A stretch of 60,000 nt of DNA from Liolophura sinensis (Eukaryota; Mollusca; Polyplacophora; Chitonida; Chitonidae). A model generated the notes under the pieces. The model had not been told where the DNA came from and ran no database searches. It worked only from the letters and a program-made list of their open reading frames with translations. The stretch's first letter is position 1. Each line of letters starts with the position of its first letter. Positions 36,577 through 47,934 of the stretch are shown in pieces. The stretch spans positions 7,382,501 through 7,442,500 of the forward strand of contig NC_088295.1 of the NCBI RefSeq assembly GCF_032854445.1, read 5' to 3'. The translations under genes were made by a program, and so were the position numbers.

Positions 36577-36717
36577 TTAGGCTTCTGCTTCGTCGTACAG
36601 TTCCCGCAGCTTCTCGGCATAGCTTTTGGCCAAAAGAGGTCGTTTGTTCTTGAACGTCGGGGTCAAAAGCCCGTTCTCCACACTAAAGGCTCTGGGCTCC
36701 AAGTAGATGTTGCGAAC
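36577..36717 (-). CDS. ACSL: Long-chain acyl-CoA synthetase, last coding exon
   Basis: Encodes the C-terminal 46 residues and the stop TAA (36579-36577). It begins VRNIYLEPRAFSVENG and carries LLTPTFKNKRP, the conserved end of ACSL proteins where the C-terminal subdomain lysine sits, then an acidic tail ending EAEA. The acceptor ATTTTATCAG|GTT is phase 0 with the exon at 37308. ACSL enzymes activate long-chain fatty acids to acyl-CoA with ATP, on mitochondrial outer and ER membranes. Confidence 0.93.
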   Translation of the reverse strand, partial: VRNIYLEPRAFSVENGLLTPTFKNKRPLLAKSYAEKLRELYDEAEA

Positions 36718-37307
36718 CTGATAAAATTACAAGAAGGTTTACCGAGTTTCTGCAAGATCAACAGACATGAAAATAAATAATTAAAATCACTCGAGTGTTA
36801 AGTATCGTAAGTACGTGACCAAGAGGTTACAGTACCCACTGAAGACTTTAAAGCAAATCGACAGACGGGCTATCAAATCCGAATCTGTAGCAGTAGCTAA
36901 TGGCAAAGACGACAGTGAGCGGTGGAAACATGATAATGGAATCTTGCTTCTGGCTTCCAATCAGTACTTACATATCTGTTCCGATTTATCAGGCCTCCAA
37001 CTTTTGGCTCACAAATTAAACAGGACACCATATCAAAATTCACTGATTACCCACAAGTGCACGGATTTGGCCTGGTACTTGTTTAGACAACTGTTGTTTT
37101 AAGTTTACATGTGTGTCTGGTCTGATTACATCGACATGTGTACTACAGTTTAATTGGCAAACGTTTTATCAATATGATTGAGTACTAATGCTGTGAAGGG
37201 GGTTATCAATGTCTCTGTGATAAAGGCAATCGTGGTAACAAAATACACACGTGGTTAATGTGTAACTTATTGTAATGAAGATTGGAGATGGTGATGAAAA
37301 ACAGTAC

Positions 37308-37379
37308 CTGTTCATACGACAGAAGGCCACCAGAGCATCCTTGTGACAGCATATCTGATAGGATCGTCTCCTTTACAAC
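37308..37379 (-). CDS. ACSL: Long-chain acyl-CoA synthetase, exon (24 codons)
   Basis: Acceptor TTTCCCAG|GTT, donor GAACAG|GTACTG, phase 0 on both sides. Encodes VVKETILSDMLSQGCSGGLL and SYEQ, matching the family segment between the VVPD core and the LTPT motif. Intron to the next exon 590 bp. Confidence 0.93.
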
Positions 37380-37809
37380 CTGGGAAACGTTAAACCAATT
37401 ATAGTGATAAGAGACACTTTCCTGCCCAGACAACCTGAGAGTTCCTGATACATAGCTATATATGTGAAACATAGTTATCCTCTGAGCAATGTTGAAGATT
37501 AGCAGGTCTGATATCATGTCAGGTTGTCTTCTATGTGATTAGGATTTGAACTTCCATCATACTAAATTACAATCCAGCTCATATTACATGTCGCTAAAAG
37601 TCAAATTTTTCCAGTTAACGCTTAAGTTATCAGTTCCTGCAGATTAGACGCTTTCGTGGCCATGATATACAAGTCATGAGTTGGAAACAGGGACAACAGG
37701 TCATTTCCAAACCTTGTTAATTTAACCGTGCAGTAGCCAGAGGGTGGCATGAGGTATACCGTCCAAGCCCCGGGAATAAACTCACAACCTACTGATGCCG
37801 TAAGCCTAC

Positions 37810-37911
37810 CTTTTTCAAGCAGAGGTCTTCCAGGCTTGCCTCTATCGCTTGCCGTTCGGCCCAGCTTCCGATCTCCTCCGGATCAGGCACGACGATAGCC
37901 ACTGGATACGC
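37810..37911 (-). CDS. ACSL: Long-chain acyl-CoA synthetase, exon (34 codons)
   Basis: Acceptor TTGTCCAG|GCG, donor AAAAAG|GTAGGC, phase 0. Encodes AYPVAIVVPDPEEIGSWAER and a helical stretch ending CLKK. VAIVVPD is a strong ACSL landmark of the C-terminal subdomain. The intron upstream (37912-46924) is 9.0 kb and carries the 71-bp satellite. Confidence 0.94.
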
Positions 37912-39351
37912 CTGGACAACAAACAACGGCAGAGTTTAACATGATGACTCCTTCAACAAATCTCACTTTATTCATTGAAGAAGAAATGTCTTCGATATTG
38001 CTGTTTTACAAACATTGTCTTCTTACTCAAAATCACAAGATTATAAACCAGCAAACTACATTTGTATAAAGATGTGTACATTAGACATGAACTAGAAGTT
38101 TGATGCATTAATTGACGAGGGCTGTCTGATAGAGTAATGCATGAACGCTGTGCACATTATAGGAACTGTACATCAAGCTGTGATCCATGAGGGCTATGTG
38201 ACCTATTGATGTTAAGGACTGTGCAGTGCAATGGTACATGATGTATTGGAATATCATCGACGAAAACACAGCTAACGCAATATAGTCCGTGGGCTCTGCT
38301 AATGCAATTGCGACATTTCGGGCACAGTTTGCGATTGCGACATCAAAGGGGAGGGCTGCTGTTACCAGAGTCATATATACACAAGGATGTCATAATATGT
38401 CATGAAATCTTGTTATTGAGAGCTTATTTAGAGACCGAGTATAATATGTTTTCATCAATTCTAAGCTCATGGTCATTGCCTTGCTGTACCACGATAGTGT
38501 TACCACGTGTCCTTTGACCGTCTTTGCTAAAATAAACGTGCCTTCCAGTAAATGGAGTAGGCAGCATGAAGACCAGAACTGACATCCGTTCCAGACATGA
38601 AATGGGGTTTCCGAAAACAGGCAGTAACAGTAAATATATGTTGATTATTTATTCAGATTACAGCAGCAGAGAGAACATGTTATTAGCTCTCCTATCGTGT
38701 CGCAATATCATGATTATGTAACATGAGATGGATTGTACAATCGAGCTCTTCCATAATGTTGCAATTACGACATTACTCTGCCTTCGAATGCCTGAAGCGA
38801 CATTAGAGGAGTGTACACCACGTGAATCCCGCCCTATCAAGAAAACTGTGTCTCAGTACAACTGTCATAAAAGTTTATTGGACACTGGATTCATAATGAA
38901 TGTAGCTGGACACTCTGCATGCACACATGCTTTATGAAACGGGGTTGTGTTTCAGTTCTCTTTAATGGGGAAATTCATGCATTCAGTGTAAAGGGTCAAC
39001 GAGACATGTCAATGGCAACTGCAAAATCTAGGTACCTAGGTACAGCGATAATAGCAATGAATTATCAGAAAATTGTTTCACATCCGATGTTATCCCAGGT
39101 TTTGTTACTTCGTGTTCAGATTTTGGACCGCTCATGAACGAGGTTAACATTCAATGGTCTACATCTCCAATGAATGCCTTCTTACATGACCATTGGGGTC
39201 GGCAGACGATGCTTTATGGTTGTGCTGTTATCGCTGGGTGCTGAAGCCATGTGGCCTTCATCTAGTTACTGGCGAACCGTCGGTTAATACAGGTGGCAAC
39301 CATGTGAACCTTTTTAGGTAGCAAATTTGATAGTTCGTTTTAATTTTAATG
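37912..39351. other. Start of the 9-kb ACSL intron, no gene recognised
   Basis: Non-repetitive sequence. Short open frames on both strands without recognisable domains. Confidence 0.45.
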
Positions 39352-39465
39352 TTGTTTATTTATTTATTTATTTTTCCATTCATTTGATTGGTGCTTTACG
39401 CCATACTCACGAACATTACGCCTATATGAGTACATTGGCGACGAGCATTATGGTGGCAGGAGCAT
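39352..39465 (-). mobile_element. SINE family A, 3' fragment
   Basis: Starts with a (TTTA)n tail complement, then TGATTGGTGCTTTACGCCAT and the GAGCATTATGGTGGCAGGAG region of SINE A. The tRNA head is missing. Confidence 0.75.
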
Positions 39466-39818
39466 CTGCACGTTGTTGTTATTCTTCTACTGTTTATTTT
39501 AGTTTGACCATTCGGAAAATGACACGCTAACGAGATGGTGTATCAGAGTTTTAGTTATAGTATTTCAGACTTGGGTAACCACTGGTCTCACTGAACTTCT
39601 GCAGCAGGTGACGGAGTCCATCATGTTAATCCACCATATAAAACTTGCTCTTCGGGTGAGCGGGAAGCTAGACCTCGGTATTTAGACATGTATTGGCTAT
39701 ATTAGTCAGAGTAGGTTGAGTTTAGGTTAACCTTCAAAACGTGCTGTTTTTTGACGTTGATAATTGTTGTATCGATATTGGTTCACAGAGAATTGTGGTG
39801 CAAGTTCAGATTGTTGAG

Positions 39819-40085
39819 ACCGGCCCCGATAGCACAGTTGGTAGAGCGTCCGCTTCGGGGGCGGTATATCCGGGATCACTGGTTGACCCGTATTCGTATA
39901 ATGGCTCGGGTGAGGCGCCTTACTTGCCTTCGGTATGTCGTCTTAGTGAAGCAGCACTAGCTAAAAAGAGCGGTGGGAATCCGTCCTGCAACAAGGAGGC
40001 ACATTAGACTCTAGACTCCTCCGTGGTCATATGACTCAAATATTGTTAAATACGACGTTAAACCCCAAGCACTTGCCCACTCACT
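39819..40085 (+). mobile_element. SINE family B, full length, plus strand
   Basis: The head reads GATAGCACAGTTGGTAGAGC (good box A) and continues to the TTAAACCCCAAGCACTTGCC tail and CACTCACTC end. Flanked by CAGATTGTTGAG (39807-39818) and CAGATAGCTGAG (40086-40097), an imperfect target-site duplication. The middle is diverged, so this is an old copy. Confidence 0.85.
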
Positions 40086-40750
40086 CAGATAGCTGAGCAT
40101 CGTGTCAACCAGGTATATATGGTTATTTGTGATTCGTCCCTGTTTTCCGCCGTAATACGATTGAAATCATTTTTTATTTACAGATGGAGTGGGTCTCAGA
40201 AAGTAAAGAGAATCCTTACACCTAATGAGGTATTAAAACTGATACCACTGTCGACGCAATGCTGCAGTTGATCACCAGGCGGCAGTTCATAAAGACCACG
40301 CGACACCATTAGCCGAAGGCTATGAATAATTGTCAAAATACCACTGCCATACGATCAATACTCAAGACGGTTATCAGCCTGTACATTTTCCATAATATTG
40401 CTGACTATAACGCCATCTTGCTTTACATCTGTTTACATGTGTTTCTCAGATATAGTGGGAAGGTAATCATAAGACATCATACTGAATTCAGGTCGATATT
40501 TGTAATTGTTTGGAGTCAGTGTATTGTCACCAGTAAGACTGTTCAATTTCTTATGTTATCCATCTCAGATTCACTAACAAATGGTCACGGCGCTCTAGCG
40601 ACGAAAGACTCCACCATCAACATATCACTCGGTGTTGTTCAGTCTTGCTTTAAAGTAGAAGAAAACATCAAAATGATGCCAAAATCAGATGAGAGAGCGT
40701 CAAAACTTATTTGCAAATATCTTTAATATTTTTTGGGATTTTATTTTCAA
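40086..40750. other. Intronic sequence, one open frame of unknown meaning
   Basis: A 134-codon frame at 40322-40726 (plus strand, true ATG) shows no recognisable domain and sits antisense inside the ACSL intron. Probably a chance frame. Confidence 0.35.
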
Positions 40751-41204
40751 GAGAAAACGGTATTTGAAAATACTTTTGTATGGTGGGTATTTGGGTACAA
40801 ATTTTGGTATTTATCGTTGTTGCATAATAATGTTCTAAATTTGTTCATATCGAAACACATGCATTTAACCTAATTTATGATACTATTTATGAACATGTTA
40901 AAAGTATAAACCGTACGTGGGAAGGTCTGCCAGCAACCTGCGGATGGTCGTGGGTTTCCCCCGGGCTCTGCCTGGTTTCAACCAACCATAATGCTGGCCG
41001 CCGTCGTATAAGTGAAATATTCTTGAGTAAGGCGTAAAACACCAATGAAATAAATAAATAAAAGTATAGATAAGTATAGTAAAAATATTTATTAAACCTG
41101 TGTTACATCCTCATTTATGACATTATTAAACAAAGACTATGAATACCAATAGGTGGTCCGAAATACCCACCATACAAAAATTATTTTCAAAGTGTTTTAT
41201 TCTC
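40751..41204. mobile_element. Foldback/MITE-like element with nested SINE
   Basis: Inverted arms of about 65 bp: the left arm (40751-40818) contains TTTTGTATGGTGGGTATTTG and the right arm (41135-41204) its reverse complement AAATACCCACCATACAAAAA. Similarity continues inward through a TTGGTATTTAT phrase. The interior is AT-rich and holds SINE A at 40918-41063. No coding capacity and no clear target-site duplication read. Confidence 0.65.
40918..41063 (+). mobile_element. SINE family A, 5'-truncated, plus strand
   Basis: Runs from GGGAAGGTCTGCCAGCAACC to AAAACACCAATGAAATAAAT with an (AAATA)n tail. The tRNA-like head is missing. Inserted between the arms of the foldback element. Confidence 0.85.
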
Positions 41205-42107
41205 CTTACTGAAGACCACACTTTGGAATAACTTTTCGCACTCTTTTATCCGCACTTTATGTCATTTTTATGTTTTCTTCACCTTTAAAATCCCAAGTGA
41301 CGTTACTGTTCATTTCATATGCGTCTGCGGGTTGAAAATGGTCGGAATATAAAGAAAACACTAAAAACATATTTCATACATACAAACTGTGTCATCTACG
41401 CCACATAATATGTGAGCAACGCAGTCCTATTTTCGCAAGAAAACTAAGGGCCTGAGAAAAAAAAAACAGACAATAAAATTGGCATTTTGTTTTTCTGACG
41501 CCGCGAGGCCAAATATTTGTTTGATTTCATTATTAAGATTAAAACAACATTGCTGTACACGGACGTTCATTTTCAATTTTAAATTAGCTTCTTAGATTTC
41601 ATATGGAAATAGGTGAAAGTCCCGACGCCAAAAGACCATGTAGTTAATTTCACAGACGTTGTGGGGTTTGATGTAATAGTGTATGGCTTTGAGCAATACG
41701 CGTCCAAAATTACGCAGCCAAAAAAAATAGACTTAACTTTTTCCTTCCAGCAATGCAAATAATAGAATCAGTAAAAAGACACCTTAAATTTAATTTATAC
41801 ATTATATATAAATAGACGAAAGCTAGGAGTGTATGTCCTGTACCAGTTGGAATCGACATAAATGCACCAAGGTACATATTCTCTAGTAAGTTACAAGCGT
41901 AAAGAAACCACATCGATTACGGTTCAAGCCAGTTTTTATGTTTTTATGTAAGTATCTCAGACTTTCTTTTCCCGCATGTGGAACATCTGGCGAAACCGGT
42001 ATATATGTGATGTAGTTTTTCTCCCGTAAAAAGCAGATTTTATTAAACATCCATGTAGAACTTTGACATATGTGATACACATATGTACATGTCGTCTGAG
42101 CTTTGGT
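41205..42107. other. AT-rich intronic sequence, no gene recognised
   Basis: No recognisable domain in the open frames on the minus strand (41710-42209). A 9-bp perfect hairpin, ACATATGTG with loop ATA, lies near 42066-42086. Confidence 0.45.
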
Positions 42108-42245
42108 CACAAATTTCAAAATAATTCTACCAACAATATGGTGGAAGGAAATGGGTAAAGCCTGGGGAAAATCCACAATCATCCGCATGTTGCTAGCAGA
42201 CTTTCCCAAGTATGGCCGGAGAGAAAGTCAGTATATTCGAAATCA
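42108..42245 (-). mobile_element. SINE family A, diverged fragment
   Basis: Degenerate match to the SINE A body: CAACAATATGGTGGAAGGAA, ATCCACAATCATCCGCATGT and TATGGCCGGAGAGAAAGTCA in the order expected for a minus-strand copy. Old and truncated. Confidence 0.6.
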
Positions 42246-42555
42246 GAGTACGCCATACAACTCACCGCCTAAACAGTGAGTCATGCTTGTACTGAGATCA
42301 GGCCTTAGCTCTCCGATCTTTACCACATGTTAAACGGGAAGTCATGAGAAAGTAGTATTGTTCCATTAACTAGCTGAATCACAAGCTAAATGCTGACACA
42401 GCTGAAATACTGCTGAAGTCTATTTAAGCCATGGTGACCTACAGCGGAATCACAAACTAAATCTAGACACAGTTGCAGTACTTCTGAAGTGAGGTGAAGC
42501 CATAATGAATCACAGCGGAATCACAAGCTAAATGTTGACACAATTGCAATACTTC

Positions 42556-42868
42556 TGAAGTGAATGAGTGAGTGAATATTTGGGGTTTAACGTCGTACTT
42601 AACGTTGTATGACGACGAAGGAGTCTTTAGAATGTATGCAATGTGCCTTCTTGTTGCAGGAGGGATTTCCACGGCTCTTTTATCTAGTGCTGCTTCACTG
42701 AGATGACATACCGAAGGCAAGTAAGGCGCCCCGCCCGAGCCAGTATACTGATACCAGTCGTTGAATTATCCCTTTCATGCTGAATGCCAAGCGACGAAGT
42801 TACAACTTCTTATTTTTTAAGGTGTGACCCGACCCAAGATTGAGCCTGGATCTACCGCCTTAAGAAAT
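42556..42868 (-). mobile_element. SINE family B inserted in the 71-bp satellite
   Basis: From the tail phrase GAGTGAGTGAATATTTGGGG to GAGCCTGGATCTACCGCC near the tRNA-derived end. The box A end is missing, so the copy is truncated at its head. Satellite sequence flanks both sides. Confidence 0.8.
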
Positions 42869-44029
42869 GGGGTTAAGCCATAATGAGTCCCAGCACAGTG
42901 GCTGTACTGCTTACGTATATTTAAGCCATAAAAATGCACAGCAGAATCATAAGGTGAATGTCGACACAGTTGCAATACTTGTGAAGTGGGGTTAAGCCAT
43001 AATGAATCACAGCGAAATCACAAGCTAAATGTTGACACAATTGCAGTACCGCCAAAGCAAGGTTAAGCCATTATGATTCACAACAGAATCACAAACTGAA
43101 TGTTGACACAGTTGCAATACTTCTGAAGGGGGATTAAGCCATAATGATTCACAGCGAAATCATAAGCTAAATGTTGACACAATTGCAGTACCGCCAAAGC
43201 AAGGTTAAGCCATTATGATTCACAACAGAATCACAAACTGAATGTTGACACAGTTGCAATACTTCTGAAGGGGGATTAAGCCATAATGATTCACAGCGAA
43301 ATCATAAGCTAAATGTTGACACAGTTGTAGTACTGTTGAAGTGGGGTTAAGCCATAATGATTCACAACAGATTCGCAAGCTGAATGTTGACACAGTTGCA
43401 GTACCGCCGAAGCAAGGCTAAGCCATAATGATTCACAACAGAATTGCAAGCTAAATGTTGACACAGTTGCAGTACCGCCGAAGCAAGGCTAAGCCATAAT
43501 GATTCACAACAGAATTGCAAGCTAAATGTTGACACAGTTGCAGTGCCGCTGAAGTTAGGTTAAGCCATAATGATTCACAAAAGAATCGCAAGCTGAATGT
43601 GGACACAGTTGCTATACCGCCGAAGTGAGGTTAAATATAAGCGTCAAGTCCGACATTCCTGAAATTATACAAATAAGAAATAAAGCCGGTAACACACAAG
43701 AGAGAAGCGGTCATCAGTTTTCAATGATGCCGGGCAGACAATGAATATTCCAGGCATGAATTCCATATCAAAGTTCAAATTCGTAGTCCGTGAATGAGTT
43801 CCATGTCAAATAACAGCTAAACAAGTATCTCAGTCGCGCTTTCATTGCAACTGTTCATAAAGGCACCATGCTGATGTAATTAGCATGGCTACCTTTACGG
43901 CCCCTAGCCCCAGGTTAAGCGGTATTAGATACAGTTTGAAAATGACGAGCGTTACACACCATAACCGATCAGATTATGATTCAAAAGTAACGGACGATTA
44001 CGTCTTTCCCGTTAATATGTAAAGATCTC

Positions 44030-44185
44030 ATGCTACAAGAGGCGCCATCTATGATGTTACACATGACATACAAGATAGACGGTTACACTGGGCAACCAGC
44101 GCCATCTATGTTGTTAAATACCATATGCGTGATAGATATGTGCATAGGGATAACAGCGCCGTCTATGTGGTTGATCACAATGCAG
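44030..44185. repeat. Three short repeats of about 60 bp
   Basis: GCGCCATCTATGATGTTACA-type phrases recur at about 44042, 44100 and 44156, with ATAGA-rich spacers. They lie at the edge of the reverse-transcriptase fragment. Confidence 0.5.
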
Positions 44186-44680
44186 ATAGCCAGAGATTCT
44201 GAACGCTCTGTCCATACCTGCCAACGAGAGTGTTATATTCATTGTAAAATTTGAGAAACTTAGAATGAAGGCGTTTGATGGAGTATCCTTGACAAACTAG
44301 TTTTTGAACTAGCAACTTGTGACGCAGATTAAAGTCATCACAATTAACTACAAGGCGAGATATGTATACGCCATATGCAGGACCCTTTGGTATATTGCTG
44401 TCTAAATAAGGATAATTTACAATATCAAAAATGAAATTATCCCTTTTGTCGTAAAGGCAGCGTGAAAGGAGACCTTGTCCGTCTTTGTACAGATATAGAT
44501 CCAAATAAGATGTATCATCAGGGCTATCTGTTGTCTCCTTTAAATCCAATGAAGACGGATAGATTTCCTTCACCGCTTCAGCAATATGGGGACTATTTAA
44601 CGCCAGTAGATCATCAGTATACCGCTTGGTAAATGAAAAGGATCGAGCTTTAAAGATATTACTTTTAAGTAATTTCTGCA
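44178..44680 (-). pseudogene. Reverse-transcriptase fragment of a retroelement
   Basis: An open minus frame reads RYTDDLLAL, the YxDD catalytic motif of reverse transcriptases, followed by SYLDLYLYKDGQGLLSRCLY, DKRDNFIFDIVNYPYLDSNI and PAYGVYISRLV. This is the C-terminal side (palm end and thumb) of a polymerase. Upstream the frame runs straight into satellite sequence at about 44680, so the N-terminal palm and fingers are missing. The segment is uninterrupted over about 165 codons, suggesting a fairly recent fragment. Element class is unresolved: Penelope-like is my first guess, other non-LTR groups possible. Confidence 0.65.
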
Positions 44681-45327
44681 TATGATTCACAACAGAATCA
44701 CAAAATGAATGTTGAATGTGGACACAGGTGCATGCACGCCGAAGTGAGGTTGAGCCAAAATGATTCACAACAGAATCACAAACTGAATGTTGACACAGTT
44801 GCAGTACTTCTGAAGTGGGGTTAATCCACAATGACTTACAGCGAAATCACAAGATGAATGTAGTACCGCCGAAGTAAGGTTAGGCCATAATGATTTACAG
44901 CAGAATTGCAAGCTGAATGTTGACACAGTCGCAGTACTAACTAAGTGAGGTTAAGCCATAATTATTCACACCAGAATCACAAGCTGCATGTTGACACAGT
45001 TGCAATACTTCTGAAGTGAGGTTAATCCACAATGACTTACAGCGAAATCACAAGCTGAATGTAGTGCCGCCGAAGTGAGGTTAAGCCATAATAATTCACA
45101 ACAGAATCACAAACTGAATGTTGACAAAGTTGCAGTACCGCCGAAGCGTGATTAAGCCAGAATGATTCACAGCGAAATCACAAGCAGAATGTTGACACAG
45201 TTGCAGTACTGCCTATGTGAGGTTAAGCCATAATGAATTGCAGCAGAATTATAAGCTGAATGTTGATACAGTGGCAATACTTCTGAAGTGAGGTTAAGCC
45301 ATGCTGACTAACATCGGAATCACACAG

Positions 45328-45476
45328 TTGGTGGGAAGGCCTGACAGCAACCTGCGGATGGTTGTGGGTTTCCCCGGGCTCTGCCCGGTTTTCTCCCACC
45401 ATAATGCTGGCCGCCAGTGAAATATTCTTGAGTACGGCGTAAAACACGAATCAAATAAATAAATAAACAAATAAAC
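45328..45476 (+). mobile_element. SINE family A, 5'-truncated, in the 71-bp satellite
   Basis: Starts GTGGGAAGGCCTGACAGCAA and ends AAAACACGAATCAAATAAAT with an (AAATA)n tail. Flanked by satellite units, so it inserted after array growth. Confidence 0.85.
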
Positions 45477-46490
45477 TGACACAGTTGCAGTACTACCTAA
45501 GTGGGATTAAGCCATAATGACTCACAGCAGAATCGTAAGATAAATGTTGACACAGTTGCAGTACCGCCGAAGCGACGATAAACTATAATGATTTACAGCG
45601 GAATCACAATCTGAATACACAGATAGCAATACTTCTAAAGTGGGGTTAAACCATAATGACTAACAGCGGAATCATAAGCTAAATGTTCACGCAATTGCAG
45701 TACCGCCCAAGAGAGGTTAAGCCATAATGATTCACAACGGAATTGTAAGCTGAATGTTGATAGAGTTGCAATACTGTCTAACTGGGGTTAACCAATAATG
45801 ATTCACGGCAGAATCGCAAGCTGAATGTTGACACAGTTGCAGTACCGTCGAAGTGAGGTTAAGCCATAATGACTAACAGCAGCATCACAAGCTGCGTGTT
45901 GACACAGCAGCAATACTACTGGAGTATATTTAAGCCATAATAATTCACAGCAAAATCACAAGCTGAATGTTGACACAATTGCAATACTACCTAAGTTGGG
46001 TTAAGCCATAATCATTAACAGCAGAATCACAAGCTGAATGTTGACAGAGTTGCAGTACCACCTAACTGGAGTTAAGTCATAATGACTCACAGCGGAATCA
46101 CAAGCTGAATGTTGACAGAGTTGCAGTACCACCTAACTGGAGTTAAGTCATAATGACTCACAGCAGAATCACAAGCTGAATGTTGACTGAGTTGCAGTAC
46201 CACCTAACTGGAGTTAAGTCATAATGATTTACAGCGGAATCACAAGCTGAATGTTGACAGAGTTGCAGTACCACTTAACTGGAGTTAAGTCATAATGACT
46301 CACAGCGGAATCACAAGCTGAATGTTGACTGAGTTGCAGTACCACCTAACTGGAGTTAAGTCTTAATGACTCACAGCGGAATCACAAGCTGAATGTTGAC
46401 AGAGTTGCAGTACCACCTAACTGGAGTTAAGTTATAATGAATCACAGCGGAATCACAAGCTGAATGTTGACACGGTTGCAGCTGACGAAA

Positions 46491-46924
46491 TGAGTTAAGC
46501 CATTATGATTTATTAGCTGTATGAGGAGTTGAAAAAAGGAACGGTTCGAGGTAGAAACGGTTAATCTTCATCATTTTGGAAGGGATTACAGTTGCAAATT
46601 GCCAGTAAAGGTAAAATTTTACAGTGTACATTACACACAGCGCATTACTTTCTTCTATTTTATGACTTCAATGTCCCCAGTTCTTGGTACTCACCAAATT
46701 CCAAGTAATAAAGGTAGCTTGTACGACTATACCGATATACAAGTACAGAATCGGTAATCGACTAGTGCAGTGGTTGTCTTTCATCTGGAATATATCTCAA
46801 AATCTGTCAGTGTTTCTCTCGCTGACCACGTACCCATAACTAATGAATCTCGACTTGATCTGTTTTACCTAATGAAATCCCAAATCCTCTTTGCTACGGT
46901 TTAAGAACGGTGTATAATAAATAC
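46491..46924. other. Intronic sequence, nothing recognised
   Basis: Short non-repetitive stretch between the 71-bp array and the ACSL exon at 46925. Confidence 0.5.
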
Positions 46925-47014
46925 CTTCAGACTGTTTCCGTGGACGTAGATTTGCCCCACGAAAGGACATCTGGTGTACACGCTTTCAATTCGCTCGGGG
47001 GAGATGTACTCACC
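46925..47014 (-). CDS. ACSL: Long-chain acyl-CoA synthetase, exon (30 codons, GEYI segment)
   Basis: Acceptor CTATTTTCAG|GGT, donor CTGAAG|GTATTT, phase 0. Encodes GEYISPERIESVYTRCPFVG followed by QIYVHGNSLK. GEYI-P--IE completes the fatty acyl-CoA synthetase signature begun in the microexon at 47857. The wording GEYISPERIE places the gene in the ACSL1/5/6 class; ACSL3/4 have GEYVSLGKVE here. Confidence 0.95.
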
Positions 47015-47383
47015 CTGAAAATAGATATTCTACATTCAAGCGAACAATGAGCGATTAGCAGCGGGCCATTCCAGCCCTAGCAGTATAGTCGGTGGTTAAT
47101 GCATAAAAACAAAATATTCATAATGCCTAGAAAAATCATTGCCAGTATTGAATGTCACAAGATTTTCCCATCACAGAGGGTAAAGCTGTTGGGCAGCAGG
47201 AACGACGTCTACCGTAAGGCGTCCTGTGCCTTGTTCAGAGATACCCCACAGAGCACGGGATAATCAGAGCGATAATCAGGTCACAGGCTGAAGTGAATTA
47301 GCTAGATACAATCACCTCTTAGTGTTCACAGAAAGCAGTTCTGTGTCCTTAAATGACAATTGGAGGAAATCACCACACATGCA

Positions 47384-47700
47384 GCCACGGTGGTGTAGTG
47401 GGTAGCGTGTCAGTCCGGAATCCATACCTGAGGCTTTAACAGGAATGGACCAATAACTGGTCGGCCTGGTGTCAGTATAATCAGATTGGGTGGACATAGC
47501 GTCCGTCCGGGATTCAATTCGGAGTAGCCTACTGGTCCGGTTTCACAGCGCCGATAGGGCGTGTCTGGTGTCTTCGGCATGAGGCAGCACTATAAAGATG
47601 TCCGCATTAGTTCTCGTCTGCTACAAAGGGACAGCGTCGTGATATAACCGAAATAATGTTGACACTGACGTGAAATCCCAAACAAACAAAGAAAAGGCTA
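47384..47700 (+). mobile_element. SINE family C (tRNA-derived)
   Basis: The head GCCACGGTGGTGTAGTGGGT resembles a tRNA 5' half with box A, with a box-B-like GGGATTCAATTC further on. It ends with ATATAACCGAAATAATGTTG and a CAAACAAACAAAG tail, a 3' end common in molluscan SINEs. No clear target-site duplication was read. It lies in the 842-bp ACSL intron. Confidence 0.65.
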
Positions 47701-47856
47701 CAGTCGACAGAGACAACAACAAAGTACATAATTATAATGTTCCTGGTACACTACGTAATGCAATACTATGGTCACCGAGGGACTATGTTGCCGTGTACAA
47801 AGCCACCTAAGCTAATCTTACCTTGCACAAGATCACGAAAATTCAGAACACTATAC

Positions 47857-47910
47857 CTGTGATAATTTCATGATATGCTTTTTTCTGTCGATGATTTTTA
47901 GTGCACCGTT
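47857..47910 (-). CDS. ACSL: Long-chain acyl-CoA synthetase, 18-codon microexon
   Basis: Acceptor CATTTTTCAG|AAC, donor TCACAG|GTATAG, phase 0. Encodes NGALKIIDRKKHIMKLSQ, the hinge (A8) motif of adenylate-forming enzymes with the invariant D-R-K. Too short for open-frame listing, but its position between the exons at 49439 and 47014, its phase and its length fit the family exactly. The upstream intron appears to use a GC donor. Confidence 0.93.
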
Positions 47911-47934
47911 CTGAAAAATGTAAAAAAGTGGAAG

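Larger units (their letters stand above)
42360..46490. repeat. 71-bp satellite array, interrupted
   Basis: About 45 units with core GTTGACACAGTTGCAGTACC, GCCGAAGTGAGGTTAAGCCA and TAATGATTCACAGCGGAATC. The right end (46020-46450) is the most homogeneous, with a CACCTAACTGGAGTTAAGTC variant. Interruptions are SINE B at about 42556-42868, non-satellite DNA with a reverse-transcriptase fragment at about 43630-44680, and SINE A at about 45328-45476. It fills much of the 9-kb ACSL intron. Confidence 0.9.

Noticed and set aside
39819-39900. Possible tRNA gene (GATAGCACAGTTGGTAGAGC)
   Set aside because: It is the head of SINE B. The sequence lacks a closing acceptor stem and continues into the SINE body. 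The same applies to the heads at 27800, 29740, 31030 and 47384.
40322-40726. 134-codon plus-strand open frame
   Set aside because: No recognisable domain, antisense inside an intron, amino-acid composition unremarkable. Length is within chance range for AT-rich DNA of this size.
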